Origin: an uncultured Alphaproteobacteria bacterium
Lineage (GTDB): Bacteria > Pseudomonadota > Alphaproteobacteria > RF32 > CAG-239
Direction: 5' to 3'
NCBI GenBank assembly: GCA_944391445.1
Contig: CALXTL010000020.1
Coordinates: 1-36,801 of the forward strand
Length of the DNA: 36,801 nucleotides
The notes beneath the pieces are model-generated. The model had not been told where the DNA came from and did no database searches. It saw nothing but the letters and a program-made list of their open reading frames with translations. This document shows, one piece after another, positions 23,927 through 30,550 of the stretch. Numbering within the stretch: the stretch's first letter is position 1; every line of letters starts with the position of its first letter. The position numbers and the translations under genes are program-made.

Positions 23927-23942
23927 AAAAGGCATAAAAAAT

Positions 23943-24003
23943 ACACTCTGACGGGGTGTTGAAAGCCGTGCTATTTGTTTTTAGATTTTTAGGTTACCCC
24001 GCA
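23943..24003 (-). ncRNA. c4: C4-type antisense RNA controlling the antirepressor
   Basis: A closing stem GCGGGGU/ACCCCGU (23996-24002 with 23951-23957) encloses a loop bearing AACAAATAGCA. Two segments are complementary to the downstream antirepressor leader: 23969-23983 with 23866-23880 (14 of 15 bases) and 23947-23954 with 23836-23843 (8 of 8). Two target contacts, a GGGGTAACC start and a downstream antirepressor are the known features of phage P1/P7 C4 RNA. The RNA would be cut from the same transcript and repress antirepressor translation. Confidence 0.72.
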
Positions 24004-24037
24004 AAGGTTAAAAAATCAATAATAATTCCGCCGTTTC

Positions 24038-24466
24038 TCACAACCGGCTTTTTGTATGCCAATAAAATTTAACCAGCCGGTCCAACCCGCGGCACAAATC
24101 CAGCCGCTGGGCATACAAATTCTTTTTGATTTCAAGCCTGCCGCCGGCCGCCGCCAGCGGTTCGTCATCAATCGCCACCTTTCTCACCGCCGGCCAAAAT
24201 TCCGCCGGCACCGCGGCAATTGCTTTTTCATACCAGTCGCGATGATGCAGCATTCTGGCCGAGGCTTCCGTCCGGCCGCCGCCGTCAACCCTGATTTTTG
24301 CCACATCAACCGCCGCCCGGCCGGACAATCCGCCCAGATAAAAATCGGCATTGAGCCTTTTGGCGGCGCTCAGCCGGTCAAGCGCCGAAACCATCGGGTC
24401 GCCCAAATCCAAATAACCGCTGGCAAAATATTTTTCCGCCACACTCATCCGATATTCTTTCATCAT
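24038..24466 (-). CDS. DUF6456-like protein, candidate late regulator
   Basis: A 142-residue protein. The pattern LSAAKRLNADFYLGGLSG, ARMLHHRDWYEKAIAAVPAEFWPAV and a C-terminal YAQRLDLCRGLDRLVKFYW is the layout of DUF6456 proteins of alphaproteobacteria, with helices around a final basic helical segment likely to bind DNA. GGAGGG precedes the ATG, which overlaps the upstream stop. It is the last gene of the early-left operon before the antirepressor and late genes, the position of an antiterminator or late activator in lambdoid phages. That role is inference. Confidence 0.6.
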   Translation of the reverse strand: MMKEYRMSVAEKYFASGYLDLGDPMVSALDRLSAAKRLNADFYLGGLSGRAAVDVAKIRVDGGGRTEASARMLHHRDWYEKAIAAVPAEFWPAVRKVAIDDEPLAAAGGRLEIKKNLYAQRLDLCRGLDRLVKFYWHTKSRL

Positions 24467-25581
24467 CTGCCGCCCTCCTCACACATATAGCCGATTTTTC
24501 CCTGGCGGACGGCAAAATTGCCCAACAACCGCCTGAGCCACCACTTGTCATGCTTTTCGCCGCAAAACTTCTTCCGGCAAAACATCTCAAACCCCCGCCG
24601 CAAAAATCTGCTGCCCCTGGCAAAGTCCGCAAACGCCGGGTCAAACAAATCCAGCTCAAAATCATCGCCGATCTTGACCCAGTCCTTGGCGTAGACTGTT
24701 GGCCGCGCCACTATCGGCCGCACATTCTTCTTGCCGAGCTCCGCTCCACCGCTTGAGCGGGGGAGCTGCCCGCAGGGCTGAGGGGGTTTATGAACCGCCG
24801 CAGGCGGAGTTATGACCGGTGTTTCCTTTTCCCGTTCCGCTTTCGGATTTCCCTGTTCATTTTTCCTTATGATTTCATTTTCCTTTACGACCGCGGCTTG
24901 TCCGCGGTTATGATTTCTTATTTCCTGCTTCCAATGCGGCTTCCGCCGAGGTTTTTTCCGCTTTTCCGCGTTTACGACCGCGCCGCAGGCGGGGTTATGA
25001 CCGGTTAGACCGCCTGACCGGTTATGTTTATCTGGTTTCCGGTCGAAGTTATTCACAGCATCGCGCGCGCGCCCGCCATAATTTTTTAAATTTCTATTAT
25101 GTTCATAATATTCATAATTTCTATATTCTGCATCATTCTTCGCTACGCCTTGGCTGATAAGGCTTTGCTCCCTGTGGCTAGAAAAATTATTTTTGACTGC
25201 CGTTTTTTCTTCCGCGCGTTGTTCTTTTCGCTTTTTGTTCAAATTTTTTGAGTTATCCACATACCACCGCCGCTTCTGTTCGCGAATGCGTTTGAGCTTT
25301 TCTTCTTTTTCCCATCTGGCTTGAGCCGCTGACCGCATTTTTTCGCCCTCGGCAACATATTGCCGGTGCCTTTCGTCAACAGCATCGGCCACGGCGTCAA
25401 AATAATTCAACACCGTTTCCGAATATTTGGAAAAATCAAACCCGTCGCCGGAGCCGTGTTCGTCCCACCAGGCGCAATACTGGCTCAAAAGAAACGTAAA
25501 CTCGCCCAGTTTCTCAAACCCGTAGCGAATGACCATCTTGTCAATCATTGCCTGCGGAACCAAAAACATTTCTCTTTTCAT
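24463..25581 (-). CDS. Basic protein with DUF6291-like N-terminus, repeat-interrupted, possible replication factor
   Basis: A 372-residue protein. Residues 1-95 (FEKLGEFTFLLSQYCAWWDEH..., then MRSAAQARWEKE) resemble the small N-terminal domain of DUF6291-type phage replication-associated proteins. Residues ~100-290 are Arg/Lys/Asn-rich, low in complexity and built partly from short palindromic repeats. Residues ~295-372 are compact (ELDLFDPAFADFARGS, KWWLRRLLGNFAVRQGK) and look like a DNA- or protein-binding end. It is the only candidate in the window for a replication initiator or loader. The ATG overlaps the upstream stop. Confidence 0.6.
   Translation of the reverse strand: MKREMFLVPQAMIDKMVIRYGFEKLGEFTFLLSQYCAWWDEHGSGDGFDFSKYSETVLNYFDAVADAVDERHRQYVAEGEKMRSAAQARWEKEEKLKRIREQKRRWYVDNSKNLNKKRKEQRAEEKTAVKNNFSSHREQSLISQGVAKNDAEYRNYEYYEHNRNLKNYGGRARDAVNNFDRKPDKHNRSGGLTGHNPACGAVVNAEKRKKPRRKPHWKQEIRNHNRGQAAVVKENEIIRKNEQGNPKAEREKETPVITPPAAVHKPPQPCGQLPRSSGGAELGKKNVRPIVARPTVYAKDWVKIGDDFELDLFDPAFADFARGSRFLRRGFEMFCRKKFCGEKHDKWWLRRLLGNFAVRQGKIGYMCEEGGR
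24749..25026. repeat. Cluster of short palindromic repeats inside a coding region
   Basis: Several GC-rich dyads lie within the 372-aa gene: CCGCTTGAGCGG (24749-24760), CCGCCGCAGGCGG (24795-24807), CCGCGGCTTGTCCGCGG (24891-24907), CGCCGCAGGCGGGG (24981-24994) and CCGCCTGACCGG (25010-25021). Several share flanks of the form TTTAYGA..CCGC and GTTATGACCGG. They do not break the reading frame. They look like dispersed genomic elements of REP or RPE type that inserted into coding DNA. Confidence 0.6.
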
Positions 25582-26027
25582 CGGCGATTTTCCCTCTCAA
25601 CAATCAGCGCAACCGGTGACACACGCCAAAACGCGGCAAAGTCAAATAACGATTTTACCGTCAGATCGTCCTGCTTGCCGGTGCGCAACTTGTGCAGCGT
25701 GACACAAAGCGAATGAGGCATTGCCTTTTCATACCGCCGCTCCGCTGCCAAACGCAGCAACGGCGCCAAAGAAATATCGGTCGCGGTGGTGGCAGCATCG
25801 CCCTGATGTCCCGTCAGCAGATATTCCGGCGACACCCCCAGCACCGCCGCCATTTTGACCAACCGCCGCACCTTGGGGACAACAAATTGATTTATCTGGA
25901 TGCTCCACCGGTGCGGCCGGCCAAAAATCAAGCGGCTGAACTGCGTTATGCGCAAGCCGCGCGCTTCTCTTGCCGCCTCAATCCGGTCAAGCACCGCCAA
26001 CCCCTGATAATAGCTTTCATCGCTCAT
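25578..26027 (-). CDS. Double XRE-type HTH regulator
   Basis: A 149-residue protein appears to hold two Xre/Cro-like HTH domains. The first, residues ~12-72, reads RIEAAREARGLRITQFSRLI then VLGVSPEYLLTG. The second, residues ~88-145, reads LAAERRYEKAMPHSLCVTLH then FAAFWRVSPVALIV. Both end in the V-S-P hallmark. It overlaps the methyltransferase gene and has GGAG nine bases upstream. It may regulate early-to-late switching or bind the palindromes in the late promoters; neither is shown. Confidence 0.65.
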   Translation of the reverse strand: MSDESYYQGLAVLDRIEAAREARGLRITQFSRLIFGRPHRWSIQINQFVVPKVRRLVKMAAVLGVSPEYLLTGHQGDAATTATDISLAPLLRLAAERRYEKAMPHSLCVTLHKLRTGKQDDLTVKSLFDFAAFWRVSPVALIVERENRR

Positions 26028-27210
26028 TTTTTACCGCTCCTTTAAACAAAGCTCTGGCAATAGCCTCAGGGACCGGCACGCTCACAGCGTTGCCGAGTGC
26101 TTTATACCTGACGCTGTCTGACATAATTTTTCCTGCACCGTCCGATTGCGTCCATTCGTCAGGGAACCCTTGCAAACGCTCGCATTCAAGCGGTGTGAGC
26201 TTACGGATAGCCTGGCCGTCATATATTCCTGGATTATCGCGTGCGGTCAGCGTGAAAGACGGTTCACCGCTATTTTTGAACACGCGGCCATTCTGTTTTT
26301 TATTTGTAAAGCTCGGGGTAATAACGGAGCAAACCATATTGTTTTGCTGGAATGCGTTTGCGGTTATAGTTGGGCACGATCCGGAATGAAAGCCCCCGTA
26401 ATTTTTGCCGCGTGGATATGTAAATATTTTAGGCTCAAGATTGCCGCCGGAGAGCGCATTCAAGCATGGGGCGGATCCATCAACCGAATAAACCCGATCC
26501 TGCTGGTGGTTTTTTGGTGTACGATTTATTTGTTTGACTTTTTGTAGCCGTTGACTTTCAACAACATACGACCCGTTTCCGACGTTGTCGCCGTAAGTGG
26601 CGGTAATGCAGAGAGCCTGCTCGTTTGATACGACAGAAGCCGACGGGTTGCCGCCTCCGAGAGGAAATATTTGGCGGCCGGCGAAGGCTCCAGTACATCC
26701 GACAAAGTAAACCCGCTCGCGATTTTGGGGTAAAAACCAGTCAGTATCGACAAGTTGCCATTGGCACTCATAACCCCCAAGGTCGGCAATCTCTTGCAAA
26801 AATCGGACAAAGTCGCGTCCTCCGTGACTTGTAAACAGCCCTTTGACGTTTTCAAAGATAAAAACATCAGGTCGCAGCTCTCTAATACACCGGATTGCCT
26901 CAAAGAACAAGCCGCTTCGCTCGCCGTCAAGACCTCGTCTTTTTCCAGCAATGGACAAATCTTGGCAAGGAAATCCCGCAGCAAGGACAAGCGGCACACC
27001 TTGCTCTCTTTGCTTAATTCGGGAAAAATCTCTAATTGCTGTGACATCTCCTAATTCCTCCGCGTCTTTGAAGTGTTTTTTATAGATAGAGATCGGACCA
27101 GGCGCAACCTCGGCAAAATAATGCGCTGCAAACTCCAGCCCGGCGCGCCGGAATCCTTCGGCAAAGCCGCCTATGCCCGAAAAAAGGTCAACCAGCACAA
27201 TCTTGGTCAT
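26017..27210 (-). CDS. DNA cytosine-5 methyltransferase
   Basis: A 397-residue C5 methyltransferase with all main motifs: I, VDLFSGIGGF (residues 7-16); IV, GFPCQDLS with catalytic Cys82; VI, ENV (120-122); VIII, QNRERVYFVG (162-171); IX, RKLTPLECERLQGFP; X, YKALGNAVSVPV. The target-recognition region is residues ~185-330. No restriction endonuclease lies nearby, so it probably protects phage DNA from host restriction or affects regulation. Its ATG overlaps the upstream small ORF stop and has AGAGG. Target site cannot be read from sequence. Confidence 0.93.
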   Translation of the reverse strand: MTKIVLVDLFSGIGGFAEGFRRAGLEFAAHYFAEVAPGPISIYKKHFKDAEELGDVTAIRDFSRIKQREQGVPLVLAAGFPCQDLSIAGKRRGLDGERSGLFFEAIRCIRELRPDVFIFENVKGLFTSHGGRDFVRFLQEIADLGGYECQWQLVDTDWFLPQNRERVYFVGCTGAFAGRQIFPLGGGNPSASVVSNEQALCITATYGDNVGNGSYVVESQRLQKVKQINRTPKNHQQDRVYSVDGSAPCLNALSGGNLEPKIFTYPRGKNYGGFHSGSCPTITANAFQQNNMVCSVITPSFTNKKQNGRVFKNSGEPSFTLTARDNPGIYDGQAIRKLTPLECERLQGFPDEWTQSDGAGKIMSDSVRYKALGNAVSVPVPEAIARALFKGAVKNER

Positions 27211-27335
27211 CTTTTCCTCTGTTTAAACGTATAAAATGCCGCCTGCTCCGGTTCTCCCTCTTTAAGCCCCACAAACTTCCCCGAGGTTGGCACCGATTGC
27301 TTGGACCGAAACTTGAGATAAACGACGGGCGGCAT
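27207..27335 (-). CDS. Small hypothetical protein upstream of methyltransferase
   Basis: A 42-residue basic ORF (MPPVVYLKFRSKQSVPTSGK, then FVGLKEGEPEQAAFYTFKQ) with its stop overlapping the methyltransferase start (ATGA). The codon pattern looks genuine, but there is no clear Shine-Dalgarno sequence. A second open frame covering the same stretch is less likely because it has more rare residues and no coupling. Function unknown. Confidence 0.45.
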   Translation of the reverse strand: MPPVVYLKFRSKQSVPTSGKFVGLKEGEPEQAAFYTFKQRKR

Positions 27336-27357
27336 CGCCGCTTGAAAGGTGGGGAAG

Positions 27358-27678
27358 TTAAAGATCCAAGGCCTTGCGATAAGTTTCCAACAGATAATCC
27401 CATGCATCTCTGGTTGCGGCATCGGTGGCGCGCAATTTGATAATGGTGCGCATTATGTTGACATCGAACCCAGCCGCTTTGGCCTCGGCAAACACAGCAG
27501 TAATATCATTTTGCAAACTTTTCTTTTTCTCAGTCAGCCGCTCAATGCGCTCAATCAGCGAGCGCAGACGGTCAACGGCAATTCCTCCGACCTCTTTGTC
27601 TTTTTCTGCGACCGGCGCCATCACCGGTTCCGCCGGATCATCTTTGCGCCGCAAAACTTTACCTATTTGTTCACTCAT
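27358..27678 (-). CDS. GapR-like (DUF2312) nucleoid-associated protein
   Basis: A 106-residue protein. Residues ~25-106 carry the DUF2312/GapR signature: GGIAVDRLRSLIERIERLTEKKK, DITAVFAEAKAAGFDVNIMRTIIKLR, and a C-terminal helix ending LLETYRKAL. GapR of Caulobacter binds overtwisted AT-rich DNA ahead of replication and transcription. AAGGAG lies about eight bases before the ATG at 27678, which overlaps the upstream gene end. A phage copy may act in phage DNA replication, chromatin or promoter control. The family call is strong; the phage role is inference. Confidence 0.9.
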   Translation of the reverse strand: MSEQIGKVLRRKDDPAEPVMAPVAEKDKEVGGIAVDRLRSLIERIERLTEKKKSLQNDITAVFAEAKAAGFDVNIMRTIIKLRATDAATRDAWDYLLETYRKALDL

Positions 27679-28024
27679 CTGTTTTCTCCTTATGTTGATA
27701 TTGTCCGTCAACCCGCACAAACGTCCGCTGCAGGTTCACCGCCATTTTGCACTGCACCGCGCGGTTGATTTCGTTCCAATAAGGATTATTTCGCAAAAGC
27801 TGGCAGACCAAAACACCGGCCGCATCATTAAACCTTCCGGCCAGCGCCGCGTTGGCAATAAAAAAATCGGCCATTTCTTCCATTTTGCCGGGGTACGAGC
27901 GCGCATTAAAATACTCTTTGGCTTCCGCCGAGGCTTTTTCCCGCTGTTCGGCTATTTCAGCGTCAGGAAACGTTCGTTGGTGCCATTCGCTGATACTGTC
28001 CTCATTCCAAAAAAACTTCTTCAC
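27671..28024 (-). CDS. MazG/DUF550-like nucleotide pyrophosphohydrolase-related protein
   Basis: A 117-residue protein with ISEWHQRTFPDAEIAEQREKA, then YPGKMEEMADFFIANAALAGRF. The WHxxTFPD and EEMAD(F/V)FI segments match the N-terminal domain of DUF550 dATP/dGTP diphosphohydrolase-related phage proteins, where acidic residues of the EExxE/EExAD type hold metal. Here the first acidic cluster is weak (EAKEYFNA). It may adjust nucleotide pools or be a non-catalytic relative. The ATG overlaps the previous stop. Confidence 0.6.
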   Translation of the reverse strand: MKKFFWNEDSISEWHQRTFPDAEIAEQREKASAEAKEYFNARSYPGKMEEMADFFIANAALAGRFNDAAGVLVCQLLRNNPYWNEINRAVQCKMAVNLQRTFVRVDGQYQHKEKTDE

Positions 28025-28146
28025 CGCTTAAACACCCCGTATTTCTCGCCGTCCTGGTTAAAATAAACCGATTTTTTCGCCGGCGGCGTCAAAACCAGAT
28101 ACCCCCATTTTTCGACAAGTCGGATAATATATCGCTTTATCATCAT
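28021..28146 (-). CDS. Small basic protein of early-left operon
   Basis: A 41-residue basic protein (MMIKRYIIRLVEKWGYLVLT, then PPAKKSVYFNQDGEKYGVF) with AAAGGAG five bases before a doubled ATG. The frame is open further upstream, but that part overlaps other genes and lacks a ribosome-binding site. It is coupled to the next gene by ATGA. The function is unknown; small early proteins of this sort often modulate host factors. Confidence 0.55.
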   Translation of the reverse strand: MMIKRYIIRLVEKWGYLVLTPPAKKSVYFNQDGEKYGVFKR

Positions 28147-28174
28147 CGCAGCTCCTTTAAGTTGGTTAAAAAAC

Positions 28175-28249
28175 TCACTCTTCGTCAATATCGTCCGGCA
28201 GCCACCAGTCAGCCAGCGCGCCGAGACAAATATGCAAAATCTCAATCAT
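28175..28249 (-). CDS. Very small acidic ORF, coupled to Cro-like gene
   Basis: A 24-codon ORF (MIEILHICLGALADWWLPDD and four acidic residues) starts at an ATG overlapping the last codons of the Cro-like gene. The hydrophobic start and acidic end are unusual for a random frame, but nothing else supports it. It could simply be spacer sequence. Confidence 0.3.
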   Translation of the reverse strand: MIEILHICLGALADWWLPDDIDEE

Positions 28250-28451
28250 CTTTTTTCGCTTCTTCCTCATATCGGCGGATAAAATCAAGAACTCTTTCTT
28301 TGCCGTCTTCTTTGACAGCCTGCCCCGCCATAACTCTTGCCACAAAACTCGGATCATTCTTAGCTTTGGCTCCGAAAGTTGTCGGTGCCATTCCAGTTTT
28401 TTGCAAAAAAGTACAGATTTCTTCTTTAAACTCTGCATTTGATAAAATCAT
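28242..28451 (-). CDS. Cro-like small HTH regulator
   Basis: A 69-residue protein, divergent from the repressor gene. The pattern FKEEICTFLQKTGMAPTTFGAKAKNDPSFVARVMAGQAVKEDGK..RVLDFI matches small alphaproteobacterial HTH proteins with the TxFGxxAxxDPxFVxxVxxG core, where TTFGAKAKNDPSFVARVMAG is the helix-turn-helix. GGAGG lies about seven bases before the ATG at 28451, so the upstream in-frame ATG at 28472 is rejected. It is the first gene from the left early promoter and probably acts as Cro. Confidence 0.7.
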   Translation of the reverse strand: MILSNAEFKEEICTFLQKTGMAPTTFGAKAKNDPSFVARVMAGQAVKEDGKERVLDFIRRYEEEAKKDD

Positions 28452-28472
28452 TTTTGCTACCTCCAAACCCAA

Positions 28473-28499
28473 ATTATAGCAAGTATGCTATAATGTCAA
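28473..28499 (-). promoter_or_regulatory. Left early promoter with operator O1
   Basis: On the minus strand TTGACA (28494-28499) is followed at 15 bases by an extended -10, TGC-TATAAT (28473-28478). The operator TAGCAAGTATGCTA (28477-28490) fills the spacer. The extended -10 compensates for the short spacer. It drives the Cro-like gene and the early-left operon. Confidence 0.82.
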
Positions 28500-28535
28500 T
28501 AGTATTTTTTGCTTAAAATAATAACTTTACTTTTT

Positions 28536-28549
28536 TAGCAGTTATGCTA
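28536..28549. promoter_or_regulatory. Operator O2 in the repressor promoter
   Basis: TAGCAGTTATGCTA has the same TAGCA-N4-TGCTA arms as the operators at 28477-28490 and 31104-31117. It overlaps the likely repressor promoter (TTTACT 28526-28531, TAAAAT 28548-28553, 16-base spacer), consistent with autoregulation. Confidence 0.78.
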
Positions 28550-28575
28550 AAATTTGATTAACAGGAGCAAGCACC

Positions 28576-29265
28576 ATGGATGATAAAATTTATGCGGTCA
28601 AACGGCATGTTGCCAAATTAATTGAGAACAGCGGATTCAACTATTCAACTTTGGCTATTCGCCTGGGAAAAAACCCGACTTATATACAAAAATTCTGCAA
28701 AGAAGATTCGCCACGGCGGCTTGATGAATATGTCCGCCGAGGTCTGGCCGAAATTTTGCAGGTTGATGAACAGGAGTTGACAGATCTTCCCGTAACGCCG
28801 CACTTTACCGGCACGGCATCAGCCGCGGAAAAGCTGGCTTCATTTCTCACCAAAGACGACGTCGTCATCGATATGATCGACGCCACCGCCTGCTGTGGCG
28901 ACGGTATAGATAATTTACCGGAAAAAGTCTGCGGCCACTGGAAACTTCCGGCCGTCGAGTTCAAATCCATTACCGCCGGCCAGCCGGAAAATATAAAAAT
29001 GCTGCGGGTTCAGGGTGATTCGATGATGCCGACCATCAATGAAGGTGATTTCGTCTGGGTTGACATATCCAATAACTTTGCTTCATCCGACGGCATCTAT
29101 CTCATCCGCATGGCCACCGGCCTGGCGGTCAAGCGCCTGCAGGCCGGCTTGTCAGATATTGTTATCAAATCCGACAATTCCCGATATTACGATATCACCG
29201 CCGCTGTCGGCGAAATCCAGATCATCGGCAAAGTTGTTTATATCTTAAACGGACGTAAGGCTTAG
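28576..29265 (+). CDS. CI/LexA-type prophage repressor with S24 peptidase domain
   Basis: A 229-residue repressor. The N-terminal HTH (about residues 5-62) reads VAKLIENSGFNYSTLAIRLGKNPTYIQKF. The C-terminal S24 domain has nucleophile Ser149 in QGDSMMPT and Lys186 in GLAVKRL. The likely self-cleavage site is Cys107-Gly108 in ATACCGDG, the Cys-Gly type seen in UmuD. It would therefore be inactivated by RecA after DNA damage. CAGGAG precedes the ATG. It faces the Cro-like gene and should bind the three TAGCA-N4-TGCTA sites. Confidence 0.92.
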   Translation: MDDKIYAVKRHVAKLIENSGFNYSTLAIRLGKNPTYIQKFCKEDSPRRLDEYVRRGLAEILQVDEQELTDLPVTPHFTGTASAAEKLASFLTKDDVVIDMIDATACCGDGIDNLPEKVCGHWKLPAVEFKSITAGQPENIKMLRVQGDSMMPTINEGDFVWVDISNNFASSDGIYLIRMATGLAVKRLQAGLSDIVIKSDNSRYYDITAAVGEIQIIGKVVYILNGRKA

Positions 29266-29288
29266 GTGAGATCGTAACATTTTGTGTA

Positions 29289-29331
29289 TTGATATTAACC
29301 CAAAATTGACTATAATTAACTTATAGGTTAA
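29289..29331 (+). promoter_or_regulatory. Promoter and inverted repeats of the TAC module
   Basis: TTGATA (29289-29294) and a perfect TATAAT (29311-29316) are 16 bases apart. TTAAC-N6-GTTAA (29316-29331) overlaps the start region, and another TTAACC lies at 29295-29300. These are candidate sites for autoregulation by the antitoxin. The toxin start at 29335 has only a weak ribosome-binding site. Confidence 0.7.
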
Positions 29332-29334
29332 ATA

Positions 29335-29739
29335 ATGAGCATAGATATTGTTTGCAAAGGCAGATGGGAAATAGGTTTTTACAAAGACGGAGACCAATGT
29401 TGCGTTGCAGATTATATTGCTTCAAAATTTAATGAGCGAGCTCGGGCGCATATTTATGCTTGCCTGGATATGCTTGCCGAAAGAGGTCGGACGGCTCTAA
29501 ACACCGATATGTTTCACAGTGCCGCAGACGGATGGGAAATCAGACATAATGAGTATTTATATAAAATGTATGGTTTTCACAAAGGAAAAGAAAGATTATA
29601 TGCCATTTTGCAAGAAGATAAAAAAATCATAGTTTTTACACACGGTGCCATAAAAGGAGGACAAAAAACTGCCAAAGAAGATATTGACAAGTTCACAGAA
29701 ATAACTTGGAAATTGATCACAGAAGGAGCATTACCATGA
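29335..29739 (+). CDS. higB: HigB/RelE-family toxin of a TAC module
   Basis: A 134-residue toxin of the HigB / phage Gp49-like group in the RelE superfamily. The C-terminal part WEIRHNEYLYKMYGFHKGKERLYAILQ, then KIIVFTHGAIKGGQKTAKEDIDKF, carries the typical Arg/Lys-rich strands and K-x-x-Q-K-T-x-x-x-x-I signature. Members cleave mRNA on the ribosome. It is the first gene of three overlapping ones, toxin before antitoxin as in HigBA. A poor ribosome-binding site may keep its level low. It lies just behind the prophage repressor. Confidence 0.85.
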   Translation: MSIDIVCKGRWEIGFYKDGDQCCVADYIASKFNERARAHIYACLDMLAERGRTALNTDMFHSAADGWEIRHNEYLYKMYGFHKGKERLYAILQEDKKIIVFTHGAIKGGQKTAKEDIDKFTEITWKLITEGALP

Positions 29740-30152
29740 ACCAATATGAACAGGAATATCAAGAAGCAAAAAAAACGCCGTATTTTAAGGCTATGCGGGC
29801 AATTTTAGACGTTTTATCAGATGTATCCCGTATTATGGCAGAAAAACATCTGTCAAAAAAAGATCTGGCCGAAAAAATGAACGTATCTCCCGCATATATA
29901 ACCAAAATCATGCGCGGCAATGAGAATCTGTCTATGGAAACAATCGCCAAAATAGCGGTTGCCATGGATTGTGAACTAAAATCGCCAATCATATATGACC
30001 CCCATCAGAGATTCGAGGAAAACTTGTATGATTTCGCTAAGATGAATATCCATGTATCCCAATCTAAAAAGAAAATATCCATTGAAAAAATTGAAAACAT
30101 CCCCGAAACTGAATATGAAGAGATGAAGGAAGCTTACACATGTTGTTGCTAG
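29736..30152 (+). CDS. higA: HigA-type antitoxin with C-terminal chaperone-addiction extension
   Basis: A 138-residue antitoxin from the ATG overlapping the toxin stop (ATGA), with AGGAG upstream. Residues ~25-82 are an Xre-type HTH (HLSKKDLAEKMNVSPAYITK, then MRGNENLSMETIAKIAVAMD). Residues ~85-138 form an extension that plain HigA proteins lack (YDPHQRFEENLYDFAKMNIH and an acidic end with CCC). In TAC systems such an extension makes the antitoxin unstable unless a SecB-like chaperone binds it. The chaperone gene overlaps its 3' end, supporting that reading. Confidence 0.82.
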   Translation: MNQYEQEYQEAKKTPYFKAMRAILDVLSDVSRIMAEKHLSKKDLAEKMNVSPAYITKIMRGNENLSMETIAKIAVAMDCELKSPIIYDPHQRFEENLYDFAKMNIHVSQSKKKISIEKIENIPETEYEEMKEAYTCCC

Positions 30153-30487
30153 ACAAATGGTTTATTGAAAAAATTCAACTGCAATCAGAAATACAGCCCT
30201 CTCAGGGCCCAGAAAAATTAGAGGTAAAAAACTCTATTACCCCATATTTTTTTATATCGAAACACGATGAAGAAAAATACAAGATAACCTTGGAAATCAA
30301 AGCCTATATAAAAGAAACAGGCTTTATATTCAATATGACGGTCAGCGGCTTTTTCACTATTAAAGACGAATCGGAAAAAGCAATTCTGGAAAATGCTCCC
30401 AGTATGTTGCTGACTGCCGCTCAAAGCATTGGCGACATAATTTTAAACAAAACACCCTACCCTAATCTCGAAATTCCACATTTTTAG
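30140..30487 (+). CDS. SecB-like chaperone of the TAC module
   Basis: A 115-residue protein whose ATG lies inside the antitoxin end (13-base overlap) behind AAGGA. The C-terminal half follows the SecB fold pattern: YKITLEIKAYIKETGFIFNM, VSGFFTI, then ENAPSMLLTAAQSIGDIILN and YPNLEIPHF, matching the SecB CPNILFPYAR...PQLNLAPVNF region in order and spacing. It is shorter than general SecB (about 155 residues). It probably folds and protects the antitoxin, as Rv1957 does in Mycobacterium tuberculosis. Similarity is by pattern only. Confidence 0.78.
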   Translation: MLLLDKWFIEKIQLQSEIQPSQGPEKLEVKNSITPYFFISKHDEEKYKITLEIKAYIKETGFIFNMTVSGFFTIKDESEKAILENAPSMLLTAAQSIGDIILNKTPYPNLEIPHF

Positions 30488-30550
30488 TTTCATGTTTGAA
30501 AAACAAAGGTATCAGACGGATTTGTTTTGCATTGGGGGGATAAAAATTCA

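Noticed and set aside
26526..27047. Alternative long frame inside the methyltransferase gene
   Set aside because: The frame overlaps the methyltransferase, which has all catalytic motifs in order; the overlapping product matches nothing and has no start signal.
26017..27210. Restriction-modification system
   Set aside because: No restriction endonuclease gene lies on either side of the methyltransferase; the HNH protein is 5 kb away in another operon.
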